DNA of 64,000 nucleotides, taken from assembly GCF_005239225.2 (NCBI RefSeq), contig NC_133299.1:10978967-11042966 (forward strand). The letters run 5' to 3'. A model generated the notes under the pieces. The model was not told the origin of the DNA. It worked only from the letters and a program-made list of their open reading frames with translations, and did not search any database. This document shows, in pieces, positions 34,165 to 46,174 of this stretch (positions within the stretch are counted from its first letter, which is position 1; each line of letters starts with the position of its first letter). Both the position numbers and the translations under genes were made by a program. Source of the stretch: Populus alba (taxonomy: Eukaryota > Streptophyta > Magnoliopsida > Malpighiales > Salicaceae).

Positions 34165-36990
34165 GGTTTTTTTTTATTTTATTTTATATAGAAAATTTTG
34201 TTTATAAATACATGAAAAAAAAATTATAATTTTAAATTTTTATATTATACCTCATCCTTCTCTCAAATTTAAAAATTAAATAATGACGGTTATTTTTAAA
34301 AAAAAAATTAAATTTTTAATAACAATATATAAAACTAAAAATTAAAAATATTAATATAAATAAATTTTAAGTTTAATTTTAAATTATATCTTTTAACTTT
34401 CATATTATTTCATTAAATTTTATATTATTTTTATAAATTACTAATATTAAATATATAATTAATAACATCATAATTATATTATATATAAAATATCTAAATT
34501 AGTTACATAATTATATAAAAATAAATTTAATATGAAATATATTAAAATATAAATGGCTTTTTTAAATGATTTTTTACCATTAAAATACATATAATTAAAA
34601 AAATTATATTTATATTATTTAAAAAGCTATTTTATCAATTTAATTTTTTAATTTAAATTTTTGCCTTGGAAATGCTAATATGAATTGAGGAGTGAGGAGG
34701 AGATAGTAGCCTATGTCAGGACCTGTCAGTAAGAATTAAAATGCAACTACAGTATTTATTCCTGTTTTATTACTATTACAACCCCCCGCTTGATTTTTAT
34801 ACTTCCCTAACAACCCTATCTTTCCTTTTTTATTTATTTATTCCTGTTTTATGGGAAACCGCATATCTGGTCCCTATAGTCTTTGATATTACTCATATTG
34901 CCCCTCTACTCCAACACGTTTCTTAATATAATCCTTCCGTTTACTATCAATTCTTGAAACGGAACCTGATGCGCAAAATGTCTCAAGAATTCACAAAGAA
35001 TTGGACAACAATTTAATGGAGGGACCAAATTAAAAGGATTTATTGAGTAAAGAAACCAACCATATAAAAAATAGTAAAGGGCAATATTAATTAAGAGTAC
35101 AAACACGAATGATATGATTAATCCTCATTTTTCCTCAACATAACTTCTTTGTTTTTGTGTTTTAAAAATATTTTAAAATAATTAAAAAATATATTTTAGA
35201 TTAATATTTTTTGATTTTTTAAAATTATTTTGATGGGTTAATATTAAAAATAAATTTTTAAAAATAAAAAAATATTATTTTAATATATTTCTGAGTGAAA
35301 AAGTACTTTAATAAAACAACCACAACCACACTCTATTTTATTTCTCATAAAATCTCAAATATTTTGTTCTAGAGTTTGCAAATCTTGTATTTGTTATTGT
35401 TATATAGGTATTTTATAATTAAAAATATATTAAAATAATATTTTTCAGTTTTTTGTTTTTGACATTACTTATTAAAATTATCAATAAACAATTAAAAATA
35501 TTAATTTAATATTTTTTTCAAATAAAAATCAATTTAAAAATCACTTTAAAAACCACATATTACCACAATGTCTAGTATTCACTTTTTTAATTGTTCAAAC
35601 CTTTTATTTTCATGATGAAGTAGATTTTAAGGATGTTCAAAAATAAAATAATACTCTAATTTTCTAAAAAACTAGAGATAGAAAAACAAAACGTGGAACT
35701 TTATGTTCAAAAGCAATATATATCCACCAAGGAAATTAGAAAACTAGTTTTCCAGATTTTCAAACTTGTACTAAATTTAAAAAATACATTACAGAGGTTT
35801 TTCATAGTTTTTCAATACAAGATTTTAAATATTTTTTAAATAAAATAATATGAACAGTATAATTTATATACATATATAAGTGTTTTTTAGCAATGTAAAA
35901 GATTAGAATTGTTTTTTTTATATATTTTCATATTTAATTAGTATCATAAATTTAATTTTTATTATAAACTTAATATAAAGAAAAAAAATTGATTTTAAAA
36001 TATAGATTTTTATGATAATTTATAATTTTAATGGAATAATATTAGTATTATAATTAGATTATCATAAATACAAAATATTAAAATAATTATTATAAATTAT
36101 AGTTTTGATTATTTATATAAAAAAATAGTTATAATCTTGACATATTTCTATTATTTTTTATGGAGAAATTCATATTTCTTTTTTAATAAATGAACACATT
36201 TTTTTCATTTTTTATTGCAAATGAAAAACTAGAAGGAAAATAAAAACTCTGAAAATAGAAAAGAAAAATAGTTTTTTTTGTTACCGAATTAAGTATTACT
36301 CTAAAAGATATGGGTTTTTTACTGTGCAAGGCTCCACTGCTCGTCCTCTCACATATTATTATGAATGGGTTGTGCAAAATTTTGTATTTTTTAAATTTGA
36401 TCCTCGAACGTTTTTTCAGCGATTTAATTCTAATTAAAGACCAATTGATTTTGATTTCTTATGAAAAGGTGGGATTGAAAGAAGATAGACCGAAATGAAA
36501 AGGGAATCAAGCATGGGTGACATGTCATAAGTCTCGCAAAAGATGCACTTTGGTCCTTGAACTTTAAAAATAACGCATATTATATAATTTTAGTACCTCG
36601 ATTTTTTTTCAATTCAATTTTGGTACAAAATTTTATTTTTATTATTTTTAAATCCCTAGTTGAGAGAGAGAGAGAGAGAGAGAGAGAGTCGCCAGATTTG
36701 AGTGATAGAGAGATAAAAATGTCGTTGACACCAATTTAAGCCACCAAAACGGATGATATTTATGTCAAATGGTTCTATTTGATGAGTGGAGTTCATATTA
36801 GGTGTTTTTTTACCTTTAAAGTTTGTGGAAAAAAAAATTGAGCTTGGGTTAATTTTTGGATTTGGGTTATTTTGGTTTTTGAGGCGGTTTTTTTATTTTT
36901 TGAGGTCATAGATAGGTTTATATCGGTTCCTATGGTGTTTTATGTAAATAATAGGTTGAAAAATGGATTTTATGGTAAAAAAAACTTAAT
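34165..36990. other. AT-rich spacer with degenerate repeats
   Basis: Very AT-rich, no credible coding frame. Degenerate copies of the poplar-type interspersed repeat lie near 35150-35345 and 35395-35580. A (GA)n tract is at 36662-36688. Confidence 0.5.
36662..36688. repeat. (GA)n microsatellite
   Basis: An uninterrupted GA dinucleotide tract in non-coding sequence. Confidence 0.95.
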
Positions 36991-37699
36991 CCCCGGTTTT
37001 TCAGCCATTGTAGTGGCTGGAATCTGGGCAAATCAGATAACGTGTTATCTACATTAACAAGCGACACGTCGTCTGATTTTTTTTTTCAAAAAAATCTAGG
37101 GTTGACAACATGTTGCTTGCCCTAATTGCAAAAATAAAATAAAATTAAGGGTTTAATTGTGCAGGGCTGCCACTTGGCTTGCCAGGCTTAGCAGTACCTG
37201 TCATTTGCTCTCTTTTTTTTCTAATTTTTTAAATTAATAATTCTTTTTATGGTTTTTTCCTCTAAAATTGTTTAATGTATATTTAAATTAGTATTCCTTC
37301 TCTTTCTCATTTTATTTTGAGAGCCTATTTTAAATGACAATTATTTTTTAGTTATGCATTTAAATTTGAAGAGTTTTTATGATTCATCTATGATTCTTTT
37401 TATCTTTTATATGGATGAACTTTTATTTTTTAAAATAAAAAATATATTTTCAGATAATATTTCTAATATATATAACCTTGCTTGATGTTTTCCTCCTTTT
37501 TATTCATGAAAAACAGGAGCATATAGTCTATACAAAAAGACCCTACAGTGAAGGTTCAAAGACCTAACATAAAAAGTCTAACAAGCTTTGAAAAGAATAG
37601 AAAGTGAAAGGGAAAGAATGAAGCAAAAGACAAGAGAAGTAGCAGCCTATAACCAACAAGCTTAGAGAAGATATAACTATATGAAAACTCAAGGGAGAA

Positions 37700-39658
37700 A
37701 TCCATATGGCCTGACTATTCATGTTTTTTCAATGTTTAATGTCGTTTTTGAATCTTTTTTAGCATGATTTTTGTGTGTTAGCATTTTACGTGGATTGATG
37801 AATGAAAATGTTGTTTTGATTGATTAATCTTGTTTTAAAGTTGTTGTTAATATTGTTAGGATATTTAAATGGTATTTGTGTGTTTAGTTTTGATGAAGTA
37901 TAGTAGTTTTGAAACCTGTTAAAGATAATAATAGTTGTTTAATAGCTTTTTCTAGGTTGCTAATGTATGTTATTAATCTCTTAGTTTAGTTTGGGTCTTA
38001 AGTGTTTAAAAAGTCAATTTTGAATTGAGTTTTGATGTTTTTGTTGGCTAATAATAAGGCTGCAGTTTTCGAAGTTGAAATCTTATACATGGTCTTAATC
38101 ATTTAAGGTTATTTATTAGTGCTTTTATTCAAACATATTTGTTTATGATAATGTAACTTGTCGGGGCTAAGAGAACTTAGTTTGGAGGCCTATAATGTAT
38201 TTTGTATGCTTGATAGTGAATGTTGGGTTTTTTAGTCGACAACCTCGATTCATGTTCTTCATATTCATCTGAAGAACATTGTCTTGAGTGCTAATTTTAG
38301 TTTTCATTTTAATTTGATTTTGGTTTTTGCAAGTTTGTCTATTATCATTAGTAAATAATCTAGGCTTTTCATGCATCGATAATATGTTTTTTATAGGTTT
38401 TAATCTTAGGGTTTTGGTTTTAAACTGAAATCTATTTTGACAAAAATCATGATGTTTAAGTAATAATCAAAGTAAATGGATGCTTGATTTTTTTTTATCT
38501 ATGCTTGATTGTGAACAAAACCTTGCCTTTTCTTGATTGAAATCTAATCTAGTTTGATGTTTACGTTGCTGAGTTTGAGTTTGAATGTTCTTTATTGATC
38601 TTCATTTTATGTTTTTGTTAGAGAATCTTATGTTTTTTGCATTTTTTTTTTAAGTTTTGATTTTGTTTCAATTTAAATCTCTGTTTTGATTTAGTTTTGG
38701 GTTAAATCTTGGTTTTTTGTTCAGTTCATGGTTGAACCAGTGCTTTTGGGTCAATTCAGTCAGGTCAAAACCAGGTCAAATACTTAAGGCTTTATTTGGT
38801 TTGTCATTATTTTGATAAAAGAAATTTTGGCTTAGGGTGTTTTTGGTAAACACATCCTTAAACTTGTTTTAACAGTTTTATTTTGAACAAAAGTATGATT
38901 TTGCCAAACATGATCCTAAAAAAAATGATTTTTGTTTGTTGTATACGACTCAATCCTTATAAAAATTGTATTTTTATTTATAAAAAAGAGAGAAAACATT
39001 TTTTAGCATGGTTTTAGAAAAATACTTTGTGTTGATTTTTCTTTGCTTCTTTTAGAATTTACACCAAGTTTGTAAAGTTTCTAAAGGATGTGGCCAATAT
39101 TTCAATAACTCTAAAATTTTAATTCATGAAAATTAATAGTCAACATCCTAGTATAAATGTTGAATCTATAAGTAAGCTGATATTTAAATATCAGGAGTTG
39201 ACTAGAAAATTTTCAGGATTATTTTAGATATTCATCAATTTTAATTAAAAGTATTTTTCACCATAATATATGAGTTGTGGAGAATCCTTTTGCTTTCTAG
39301 GATATATGAATCCTATTAGGGCACCTATAAGAATTTATCTTGGTATACAAGCCTATAATAAATTCAAAATGCCAAATTTATTCATGGAATTAAATATTTA
39401 TTCTAAGCCCATAATAAAACCATCAGTTAGGAACCCGTCAAAACTTTTAAACCATATCTAGACCACACAATGTATTTTACCTCAGGTAAGGTGTGCTAAG
39501 GGAGCTAATACATTCCTTAATCATAATCAGTCCCTTACCTTAGAAATTTCTGATAAGACCAAAACACTTGGATCTCCTAGTGAGTCTAAACCAAACAACT
39601 AGGTGGCAACTCCTTGATCCTGATGTCCTACTACGTCGTGCGCCCACATGCAATAGAA
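37700..39658 (+). mobile_element. Decayed LTR of a Tat/Ogre-like Ty3/gypsy element (left edge unknown)
   Basis: The segment just before 39659 (AGGTGGCAACTCCTTGATCC, then CGTCGTGCGCCCACATGC) resembles the end of Tat/Ogre-type LTRs. It is directly followed by a primer-binding-site-like sequence. T-rich, non-coding sequence extends far to the left, as expected of a long LTR. The left border could not be set, and CpG sites appear decayed to TpG/CpA, so it is old. Confidence 0.4.
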
Positions 39659-39676
39659 TGGTGACTCTATTAGGGA
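39659..39676 (+). other. Primer-binding-site relic (tRNA-Arg type)
   Basis: TGGTGACTCTATTAGGGA resembles the TGGCGACTC...GGGGA primer-binding site used by Tat/Ogre retroelements, with the C of a CpG changed to T. Recognition is from memory of that family. Confidence 0.4.
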
Positions 39677-40194
39677 ATTTTTTTTTTTAGTTTTTGACTA
39701 GGCTTTTGTGTGTTTTATGTGGTTTATTTGATTTGATGTGTTTAAAATTTGGCATTTGGCTTATTATTTTTACACATTAGCATGTTTTATTGTAAACCCC
39801 GAGAAAAAAAAATCAAGACTAGATTAAATTAAAGAAAATAAACTAAACTAAAAGTTGTGGGGTGAAATTATAAGAAAAGAAAATAGATATAGCTTAATTA
39901 TAAGAAGAAAAAAAGATGTGGGGGCAAAAATGATACACTTAAAGAAAATGGGGTTTAAATGCAAATAAGAATAATTATAGAGCATAAATACTCCTCTTCT
40001 CACACAAAAATTGCAGTAATCGTAACGAAAGAAAAGAGAAAGTTTTTGTATTCATTTTTGCAAATCAAGAGAGAAATACCAAAATTTCAAGAACCCATCT
40101 AAGATTAAGGGTTATAGGTAGAATAAACACTGGTAGGCAATGGATTAACAAGAAAAATTAAACAAGAAGAGAAGAGGGAAGGGCCAGCTGTCAT

Positions 40195-40640
40195 TAGAAA
40201 GAGGGAGTTGAAGATCGAAACGTGCATGAAGCGGTAAATGACAACACTCCTTACAGGAATATGGTTATGGATGCAATGAGAATGAATCAAGGTAATGTCA
40301 GTCAATGTCCAATCATAGAAGAACATAATGCAAATGTATCAAGGTTTTTTGATCTGTTGAAAGATTCTGACGAACCATTATAGGATGGGTGCACGAACCA
40401 CAGTAAATTGTCGGCCATAGCACATGTGTTCACCATCAAGTTAGATTACGGGTTGAGTGAGACCAGTTATGATAAAATTATAAAATAGGTGAGAAGCCTT
40501 TTACCTGAAGGGAACAAGCTTAAAGAGAACTTCTATGTTGCTAAGTCTATGATGAAACCCCTCAATTTAGGATACTAAAATATTAACATGTGCCCTAACT
40601 TCTGCATGATTTACTACCTTGCTCTTTTGGTCAACTTAGA
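40195..40640 (+). pseudogene. CACTA transposase (tnp2-type), N-terminal relic
   Basis: The frame from about 40212 reads NTPYRNMVMDAMRMNQ, FFDLLKDSDEPL, DGCTNHSKLSAIAHVFTIKL, LPEGNKLKENFYVAKSMMKP and NMCPNFCMIYYL, the conserved start of plant En/Spm tnp2 transposases. Three in-frame stops replace conserved residues: Trp after DEPL, Trp after DKIIK and Gln after LNLGY. Each fits a single C-to-T or G-to-A change. The catalytic core is missing because the relic jumps at about 40640 to the C-terminal tail. Confidence 0.8.
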
Positions 40641-40813
40641 AGAAAATTTGAATTTTTGATGATAGTCTTGTTGATGTTGACGTAGAGGAGTTGAATGTTG
40701 TTTTGAGCTTTAGTGGACTATCAAATGCCGATGAAGATGATGATAACCACATTGAAGAGTGCAACGGAGCTGATAACAATTCAATTGACGACGAATATGA
40801 AAATTCTGACTAA
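40641..40813 (+). pseudogene. CACTA tnp2 transposase, C-terminal tail
   Basis: Reads DSLVDVDVEELNVVLSFSG and then an acidic tail (ADEDDDNHIEECNGADNNSI, DDEYENSD) ending at TAA 40811-40813. The same tail ends the fused frame at 49507-49998, which confirms it as a family-specific terminus. Confidence 0.75.
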
Positions 40814-40989
40814 ATATGATGAAAACACGAAAGTGTAAAGCCTTTTTTTATAATATAATATTATGGATGATATTTTGGAACATGAAATATTTTATAACTA
40901 TTTGTTGTTGTTATTGTGTTGTGCGGTAAGTTTGCAATTTAAGCGTTTGCGCCGAAGGATAAATAGGCAATACAAACAAAATATGTAAA

Positions 40990-41515
40990 AGTATGACACA
41001 AATACTGATGAAAATCGTCCGTCGGTATTTTACGAAGAGTTGCAAAATATTTACTACATTTGCCACAAATACCAACGTCAATACTAATGGAAACCATCTA
41101 TCGGTATTTTACGAAGAGTTGCAAAGTATTTATTGTATTTGCCATAATTACCGACGACCATATCGACGGTTTGTGATCGTTGGTATTCAACAGAGAGTTG
41201 AAAAATATTTATTGCCCATGCCACAACCACTGACGCTGTTTTCGAAGGACGTTGCAAATTCCAATGCGTGCGACTGTCAGAGTGCTAGGTCGGTCAGTAC
41301 AGATACCGACAGGATCACTGACAAACGCTGCTGCAAATTCCAATGTGCATGCTTTGACACCTCTATAATGATGGACGTGCTGACGGACTTTGAAAATTCT
41401 GGAGGGATTTTTAAAATTTTAGTGCAAAATTCAAAATATACCGACGGAAATTTAATGTCACTACCTTTAAATTATTATTTTAATGTCCACCGGTAAAGCC
41501 GTCAATAAAATTGTA
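40990..41515. repeat. CACTA repeat array between transposase tail and second gene (copy 1)
   Basis: CCGTCGGT and its complement ACCGACGG recur, embedded in a ~90-base module containing TCGGTATTTTACGAAGAGTT followed by GCAAAATATTTAC and TTTGCCACAA. This is the composition of En/Spm subterminal repeats, which normally bind the element's own proteins. Here the array lies between the tnp2 tail and the second gene. Confidence 0.75.
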
Positions 41516-42911
41516 GTATAAAACCTAGTCCCCCCCCCCTCCATGGTTCATTTTTTCTTCGTTCCTCATTTCATCTTCTCCTCTCCTCTCTGTTTGTGTT
41601 TTGTTTTTGCAAGAATTGGTGGGAATTTTTATTATTTTGATTGTAGTTTTCAACATATTAAAAGGTATGTATTCTCCTTTCTTTATCTTTGTATTTTTTT
41701 TATTTTAGCTATGATGATTATTTTTGTTGTTTTTTTTTTGTTTTGTGTATTGTTCGTAGATAAAATCTTGATATCAACACACAATTAAAGTAAACAATTT
41801 TCATTCCTAAAGTCTTTAGTTTTTTATTTTTATTTGTTCAATTTATTTTATTGTTTGTATTGCCATAATAATTGAAAATTTTGTTAAATTTGAATTGTTA
41901 TTGTTGAATTTACCTTAAAAATATTAATTGAAATATAGAATTAAATTTAATTATTTTATCTTAATTTTATTATATTATTGCTTGTTATGTTATTTTTATT
42001 ATTTTGATTAATTTTAATTGTTATTTATGAATTTGTATAGATGTTAGTTGAAAATATATAAATGTTCAATTTCAATATATGTTAGGTTGTAAATAGGATT
42101 TTTGCAATGGAGTCAATTGGCTTGTGGATATTATCAATATTTGTAGGAATGAAAACTATGGGTAGTCTCTAATATAAGGAGATGCTGAAGAATTTTTTTA
42201 AATAATTAAATTTAATTATGTAATTATTCATATAAATTTGTGTAGATGTGTAGAATGAAAATTTAATTATTTTATTGTTTGCATTGTAATAATTATCTGA
42301 AAATTTTGTTGAATTTTAATTGTTATTGTTGAATTTACCTTGGAAATGGTAATTGGAAATGAAGAATTAAATTTAATTATTTTATCTTAATTTTATTCTA
42401 TTATTGCTTGTTATGTTTTTTATTATTTATTTCCATTAATTTTAATTGTCATTTATGTATTTCTATAGATGTTAGTTGAAAATACATAGAAGTTAAATTT
42501 CTATAAATGTTAGTTGTATATAAGATTTTCCAATGAAGTCAATTGGTTTTTGGTTATTGTAAATATTTGCAGGTTTTAAAACTGAGGGTAGTCTCCAATA
42601 TAGGGGAGGTGCTGCCGATTTTTTTTTAAATAATCGAATTTAATTATGTAATTATTCGTATAAATTTGTGTAGATGTATAGAATGAAATCAACAGCACGT
42701 GGTCAGTAGACGTTTGCAGCTAGTTCTTCTAGCAGTGATGATGACTTATCCTTAGGTGCTGATCAAGAAGAGTCACCTGCGCCAACTTGTGATGCTACCT
42801 CTTCTAGTGTGGTTTCACAGTGTAGAGGCAGTGTACCTTTACAATGGGGACAATTCATCCATAAGTATCATGCACATTGGAAGGATGACCTTTCAATGTC
42901 AAATTGTTTAG

Positions 42912-42918
<7 letters not shown>

Positions 42919-42977
<59 letters not shown>
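42919..42977. repeat. (AT)n microsatellite
   Basis: A nearly pure AT tract within the intron of the decayed CACTA second gene; the matching intron of copy 2 has a poly-T instead. Confidence 0.95.
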
Positions 42978-42981
<4 letters not shown>

Positions 42982-43186
42982 TATAACATAATTTATGAAC
43001 AACTAATTCATATTTTATTAATTTAATTTAATTTCAGGTTTGCAACACATTGAGGCTGCGCGGACAATAACATTGGCGTTTAAATCGTCGATGAAGATTC
43101 TATTATTTAAATGAAGTCAGGTTTCCATACATCCTAAGTGAAGACCTAATATTGATGCATGGTCGTACAGTCCCGGTAACAACCAG

Positions 43187-43212
43187 CCTCCTCCTCCTCC
43201 TCCTCCTCCTCC
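43187..43212. repeat. (TCC)n trinucleotide run
   Basis: A CTC/TCC run that would encode polyproline (or polyserine) in the decayed CACTA second gene. Confidence 0.9.
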
Positions 43213-43424
43213 AGCTTCGCCGTTATTCTAGTTTAATTTTGTTTTTGAAATACATTAAATTTGTAATGAATATTTGGATGAATATTATTTAACATTATTT
43301 TTATATTTTTAATGTTTACTTACAATTTTATTTGGTTAATTAGTTTATTTTTACCATTAATCAATATAATATATTTTTTAAAAAATTATTTATTCTAAAT
43401 ATGTTTTTTTAAAAAAATTTAAAT

Positions 43425-43798
43425 CAATACCGACAGTCTTATAGATGGAACATGTCCATCAGTATTAGATAGAGAGTTGAAAAAACTTTATTTCCCTTGC
43501 CACAATCACCGACAACGTTATTCTGTCGGTGATTTATCGTTGACAATACCGACAAACTGTATCCATCGGTATTTTACTGAGAGTTCTGAAATATTTACTG
43601 TCCTTGCCACAATAACCGACGGATTGGCCGTCGATGATTTTTTTCCTGACAAAAGTAGCAACATAAATGAAAATTACCGATGATCAATATTTTGACAGAC
43701 GGATTCTGTTGGTGATGCTGTCGATAAAAATTTTCCGACGAATTATGTCTTACACCGACGGAATTAATCCGTCAGTAAAACTGTTTAATGATGTAGTG
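43425..43798. mobile_element. CACTA right subterminal array and terminus (copy 1)
   Basis: Repeated ACCGACGG/CCGTCGGT-type motifs end in GATGTAGTG at 43798, which on the other strand reads CACTACATC, the diagnostic CACTA end. Three bases TTA follow and may be the target duplication. The matching left terminus was not found upstream, so the element has lost its left end. Confidence 0.75.
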
Positions 43799-44520
43799 TT
43801 AAATGAATTTTTTAAATTTTAAAAAATATATATTAGAAATTTAATTAGGACACATGTGTAATTTCTAATGGATACATCTATCTGTATTGGATAAGGACTT
43901 CAACATTTATCTCAAATGGTAAATATATGGATAGATACTCCAATAAGTAGAAGAATAATTGAGAGAATATCATCTCAAGTTCATAGATTGTCTAGGCAAT
44001 ATTTGTTTCAAGTTTTCCATAGATTGGGTATTGAACTTATCCAGATTGGCCTTGATTATTTTGTGGTAAACTTATTCTGTTATGCTCTTATTGATTAATA
44101 TTTTGAGAGTTTTAGTTGTCCATAGATTTGGAGCATTCACAAGGTTGAAAAATAAACAAATTTAATTTTTAAGCTTGCGTGATGAGGGCAGAACAATGAG
44201 TAGCAAAAAGATTTTTCAAAATCGAGTATGAGGTTGAATTTAAGGACCGAACAAATGGAGATTTATTATTTGAATCAAATGACCATTGACATCCGGAGAG
44301 AAAAATTGAAATTTTATAATCATGGTTAAAGGCATCGTCAAAACCTAACACACCTCATCAAATACCCAGAAATTACCTCCTAGCTCGCAACCTGACGACG
44401 AACATATATATATTATAATTATAATCACAATCATCTGCATCCCAAGACAAGAAAATCCACGCATAATACTTATATATATAAAATGCGATCGAGAGCTTCA
44501 GGTCCAATCTCCAACCATAT
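43799..44520. other. Spacer between CACTA end and UGT gene
   Basis: AT-rich. The part next to 44520 is the presumed 3' UTR of the minus-strand glycosyltransferase. No other gene recognised. Confidence 0.5.
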
Positions 44521-46002
44521 TTAACCCTTATTTTGAGTTTGTTGCTTCGTAATATCTTGGATTAAGAATGACAAGTTGAGGTTGGAAGATCCACCTAATT
44601 CCATAGCCTTATTTGCCGTTTTTCCAAGTTCAATTGCTCTCGTCCTCCTCTTCTTGCCTTCTTCTCCACCTGTATCCATCAACGTAATTACTGTCTTCTT
44701 GACTTCATCTTTCTTCACCAACACTCCAACTTTCTCTTCTTCTCCCCATCTCACTGGAACCTCAACGCCTACTCGCACGCCGATCCTTAAAATCTCAACA
44801 ATTAGCTTCTCATTAAGGAATTGCTCAGAAAACTGAGGCCATGTTATCATTGGCACCCCCGCGCAGATCCCTTCAACTGTAGAGTTCCAACCACAATGAG
44901 TTAGGAATCCTCCAATCGCTCTATGGGACAAAATAAGGACTTGAGGAGCCCAGCCTTTTATCAAAAGCCCCCTTCCTTTGATTCTTTCTTCGAATTTCTC
45001 CTTCACGAACCATTCCTCTAATTCAGAACCCTTCTCTCCAGTTTTCACAACCCAGATAAATGGTTGTTTAGATGCTTCCAAACCCAAACCTAGTTCTATT
45101 AACTGCGATGGCACTAGGCGACATAGGCTACCGAGGCAAGCGTAAATAACCGAGCCTGGCTTCATAGAGTCAAGCCACTCCAAGCATTGTTTCTCGTCAA
45201 TTGAAGCCTTGTTGCCTCTCTCAAACTTATCCAAGTGATTCTTGTTACATAAAGAAACTGGTCCAATGCACCATACCTTCTTCTTTAGAGCCTTCGTGTA
45301 CTCCTCAGCGCAACCATGCTCCAACTCGTCAAAACTATTAACTACAACCCCATAAGCTGTAGATTCAGCCTCTTGCATCTCGTTGCGGACGTCGTCCAAG
45401 TCAGGTAAGCTAACAAACGCTCCCGGTAGCTGAGCCTTTGTTACCTCAAAACTTTGTGGCATCCCTGGAACAACAAAAGGTTCTGAATCTGAAGTAACTG
45501 AAAGGTGAGCTTTGTGAAGCCTGATATTATGAGAACTCAACAGAGAAAAGCAGCACATCCCGTGAAAAACAATCCGGGGGATGTTGAAACGTTGAGCGGT
45601 TTTGGATGTCCAGGATAAGCACTTGTCTGATATTATGCAGCTTGGAGGAGGCTTCGCATGTTCAAGAAGGAGTTCTAATGGCTGTTGCAGCCTAGCGACT
45701 GCAACATAGAATTTCTTCAGCAGGTCTCTTGAAGGTAAGGTGTCAAGATTCTCGAGGCCGATAGGGAGCCCAACTTCGTCGCATGGAAACCGTATCTGTA
45801 CAAGTCGAATAGGGAGCCCAGATTCTCTCGCTCTGTCAATGATTGCCTCAAATCTTGATGCATTGTGAGGCGTGGTGACCAAGCTTACAGTCACACCTCG
45901 CTCTGAAATGAGCCTGGCCATGTCTATCATAGGGATCATGTGCCCTTGTGCCATGAGTGGGATCAACACGAAGTGCAGCTGGCTAGAGATCGGGGGCGCC
46001 AT
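44521..46002 (-). CDS. UDP-glycosyltransferase, UGT73 (73C-like) type
   Basis: An intact single-exon gene of 493 residues, the usual length for plant family 1 glycosyltransferases. These enzymes move sugar, usually glucose, from UDP-sugar to small acceptors such as flavonoids, hormones or triterpenoids in the cytosol. The N-terminus has the catalytic histidine at His21 (LIPLMAQGHMIPMIDMARL), with its likely partner Asp126 in CIISDKCLSW. The 44-residue PSPG sugar-donor motif runs from Trp351 to Gln394, with WAPQVLILSH, HCGWNS and WPQFSEQ visible. CLGSLCRL at 289-296 and the WVVKTGEKGSELEEW stretch resemble the UGT73C group. No signal peptide or membrane anchor is expected or seen. The acceptor cannot be read from sequence. 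A TATA-like box lies about 165 bases upstream. Confidence 0.95.
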   Translation of the reverse strand: MAPPISSQLHFVLIPLMAQGHMIPMIDMARLISERGVTVSLVTTPHNASRFEAIIDRARESGLPIRLVQIRFPCDEVGLPIGLENLDTLPSRDLLKKFYVAVARLQQPLELLLEHAKPPPSCIISDKCLSWTSKTAQRFNIPRIVFHGMCCFSLLSSHNIRLHKAHLSVTSDSEPFVVPGMPQSFEVTKAQLPGAFVSLPDLDDVRNEMQEAESTAYGVVVNSFDELEHGCAEEYTKALKKKVWCIGPVSLCNKNHLDKFERGNKASIDEKQCLEWLDSMKPGSVIYACLGSLCRLVPSQLIELGLGLEASKQPFIWVVKTGEKGSELEEWFVKEKFEERIKGRGLLIKGWAPQVLILSHRAIGGFLTHCGWNSTVEGICAGVPMITWPQFSEQFLNEKLIVEILRIGVRVGVEVPVRWGEEEKVGVLVKKDEVKKTVITLMDTGGEEGKKRRTRAIELGKTANKAMELGGSSNLNLSFLIQDITKQQTQNKG

Positions 46003-46163
46003 GACAGCAGAGCTGGCAATGGTTCTATGTATACAGAGTGGTGAAGGGAAAAGAAAAGGATCGGAGGATTGTCATATGAATGATTTGCAATCCCATGTTG
46101 CCAAGTCTTATTATTCTGAGCTTGACTTTGAATAAGTCATCAACGCCCAGTTCTGATTACATA

Positions 46164-46170
46164 TTATATA
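46164..46170 (-). promoter_or_regulatory. Candidate TATA box of the UGT gene
   Basis: TATATAA on the minus strand, about 165 bases before the ATG at 46002, which would give a 5' UTR of roughly 130 bases. Position and sequence fit; no direct evidence of use. Confidence 0.35.
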
Positions 46171-46174
46171 GCAA

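Larger units (their letters stand above)
42674..43230 (+). pseudogene. CACTA second gene (transposase_24-like), decayed copy 1
   Basis: From ATG 42674 the frame gives MYRMKSTARGQ, a stop, then TFAASSSSSDDDLSLGADQE, then FIHKYHAHWKDDLSM. It aligns with copy 2 at 51654-51877. The splice donor after LSM is changed (GTCAAA instead of GTAAGT). The intron has a long (AT)n tract, and the second exon (about 43038-43230) is full of stops and ends with a proline-coding TCC run. The HTGGSV-containing 3' part seen in copy 2 is absent. Confidence 0.65.

Noticed and set aside
40993..41496. 167-codon open frame as a protein
   Set aside because: It lies entirely in the CACTA subterminal-type repeat array and its peptide simply repeats with the DNA modules.
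40990..41515. Regular repeats as a CRISPR array
   Set aside because: Repeats are degenerate, in both orientations and flanked by CACTA genes in a plant genome; they are transposon subterminal repeats.
45872..46135. 87-codon plus-strand frame
   Set aside because: Antisense shadow of the UGT N-terminus and its 5' UTR.
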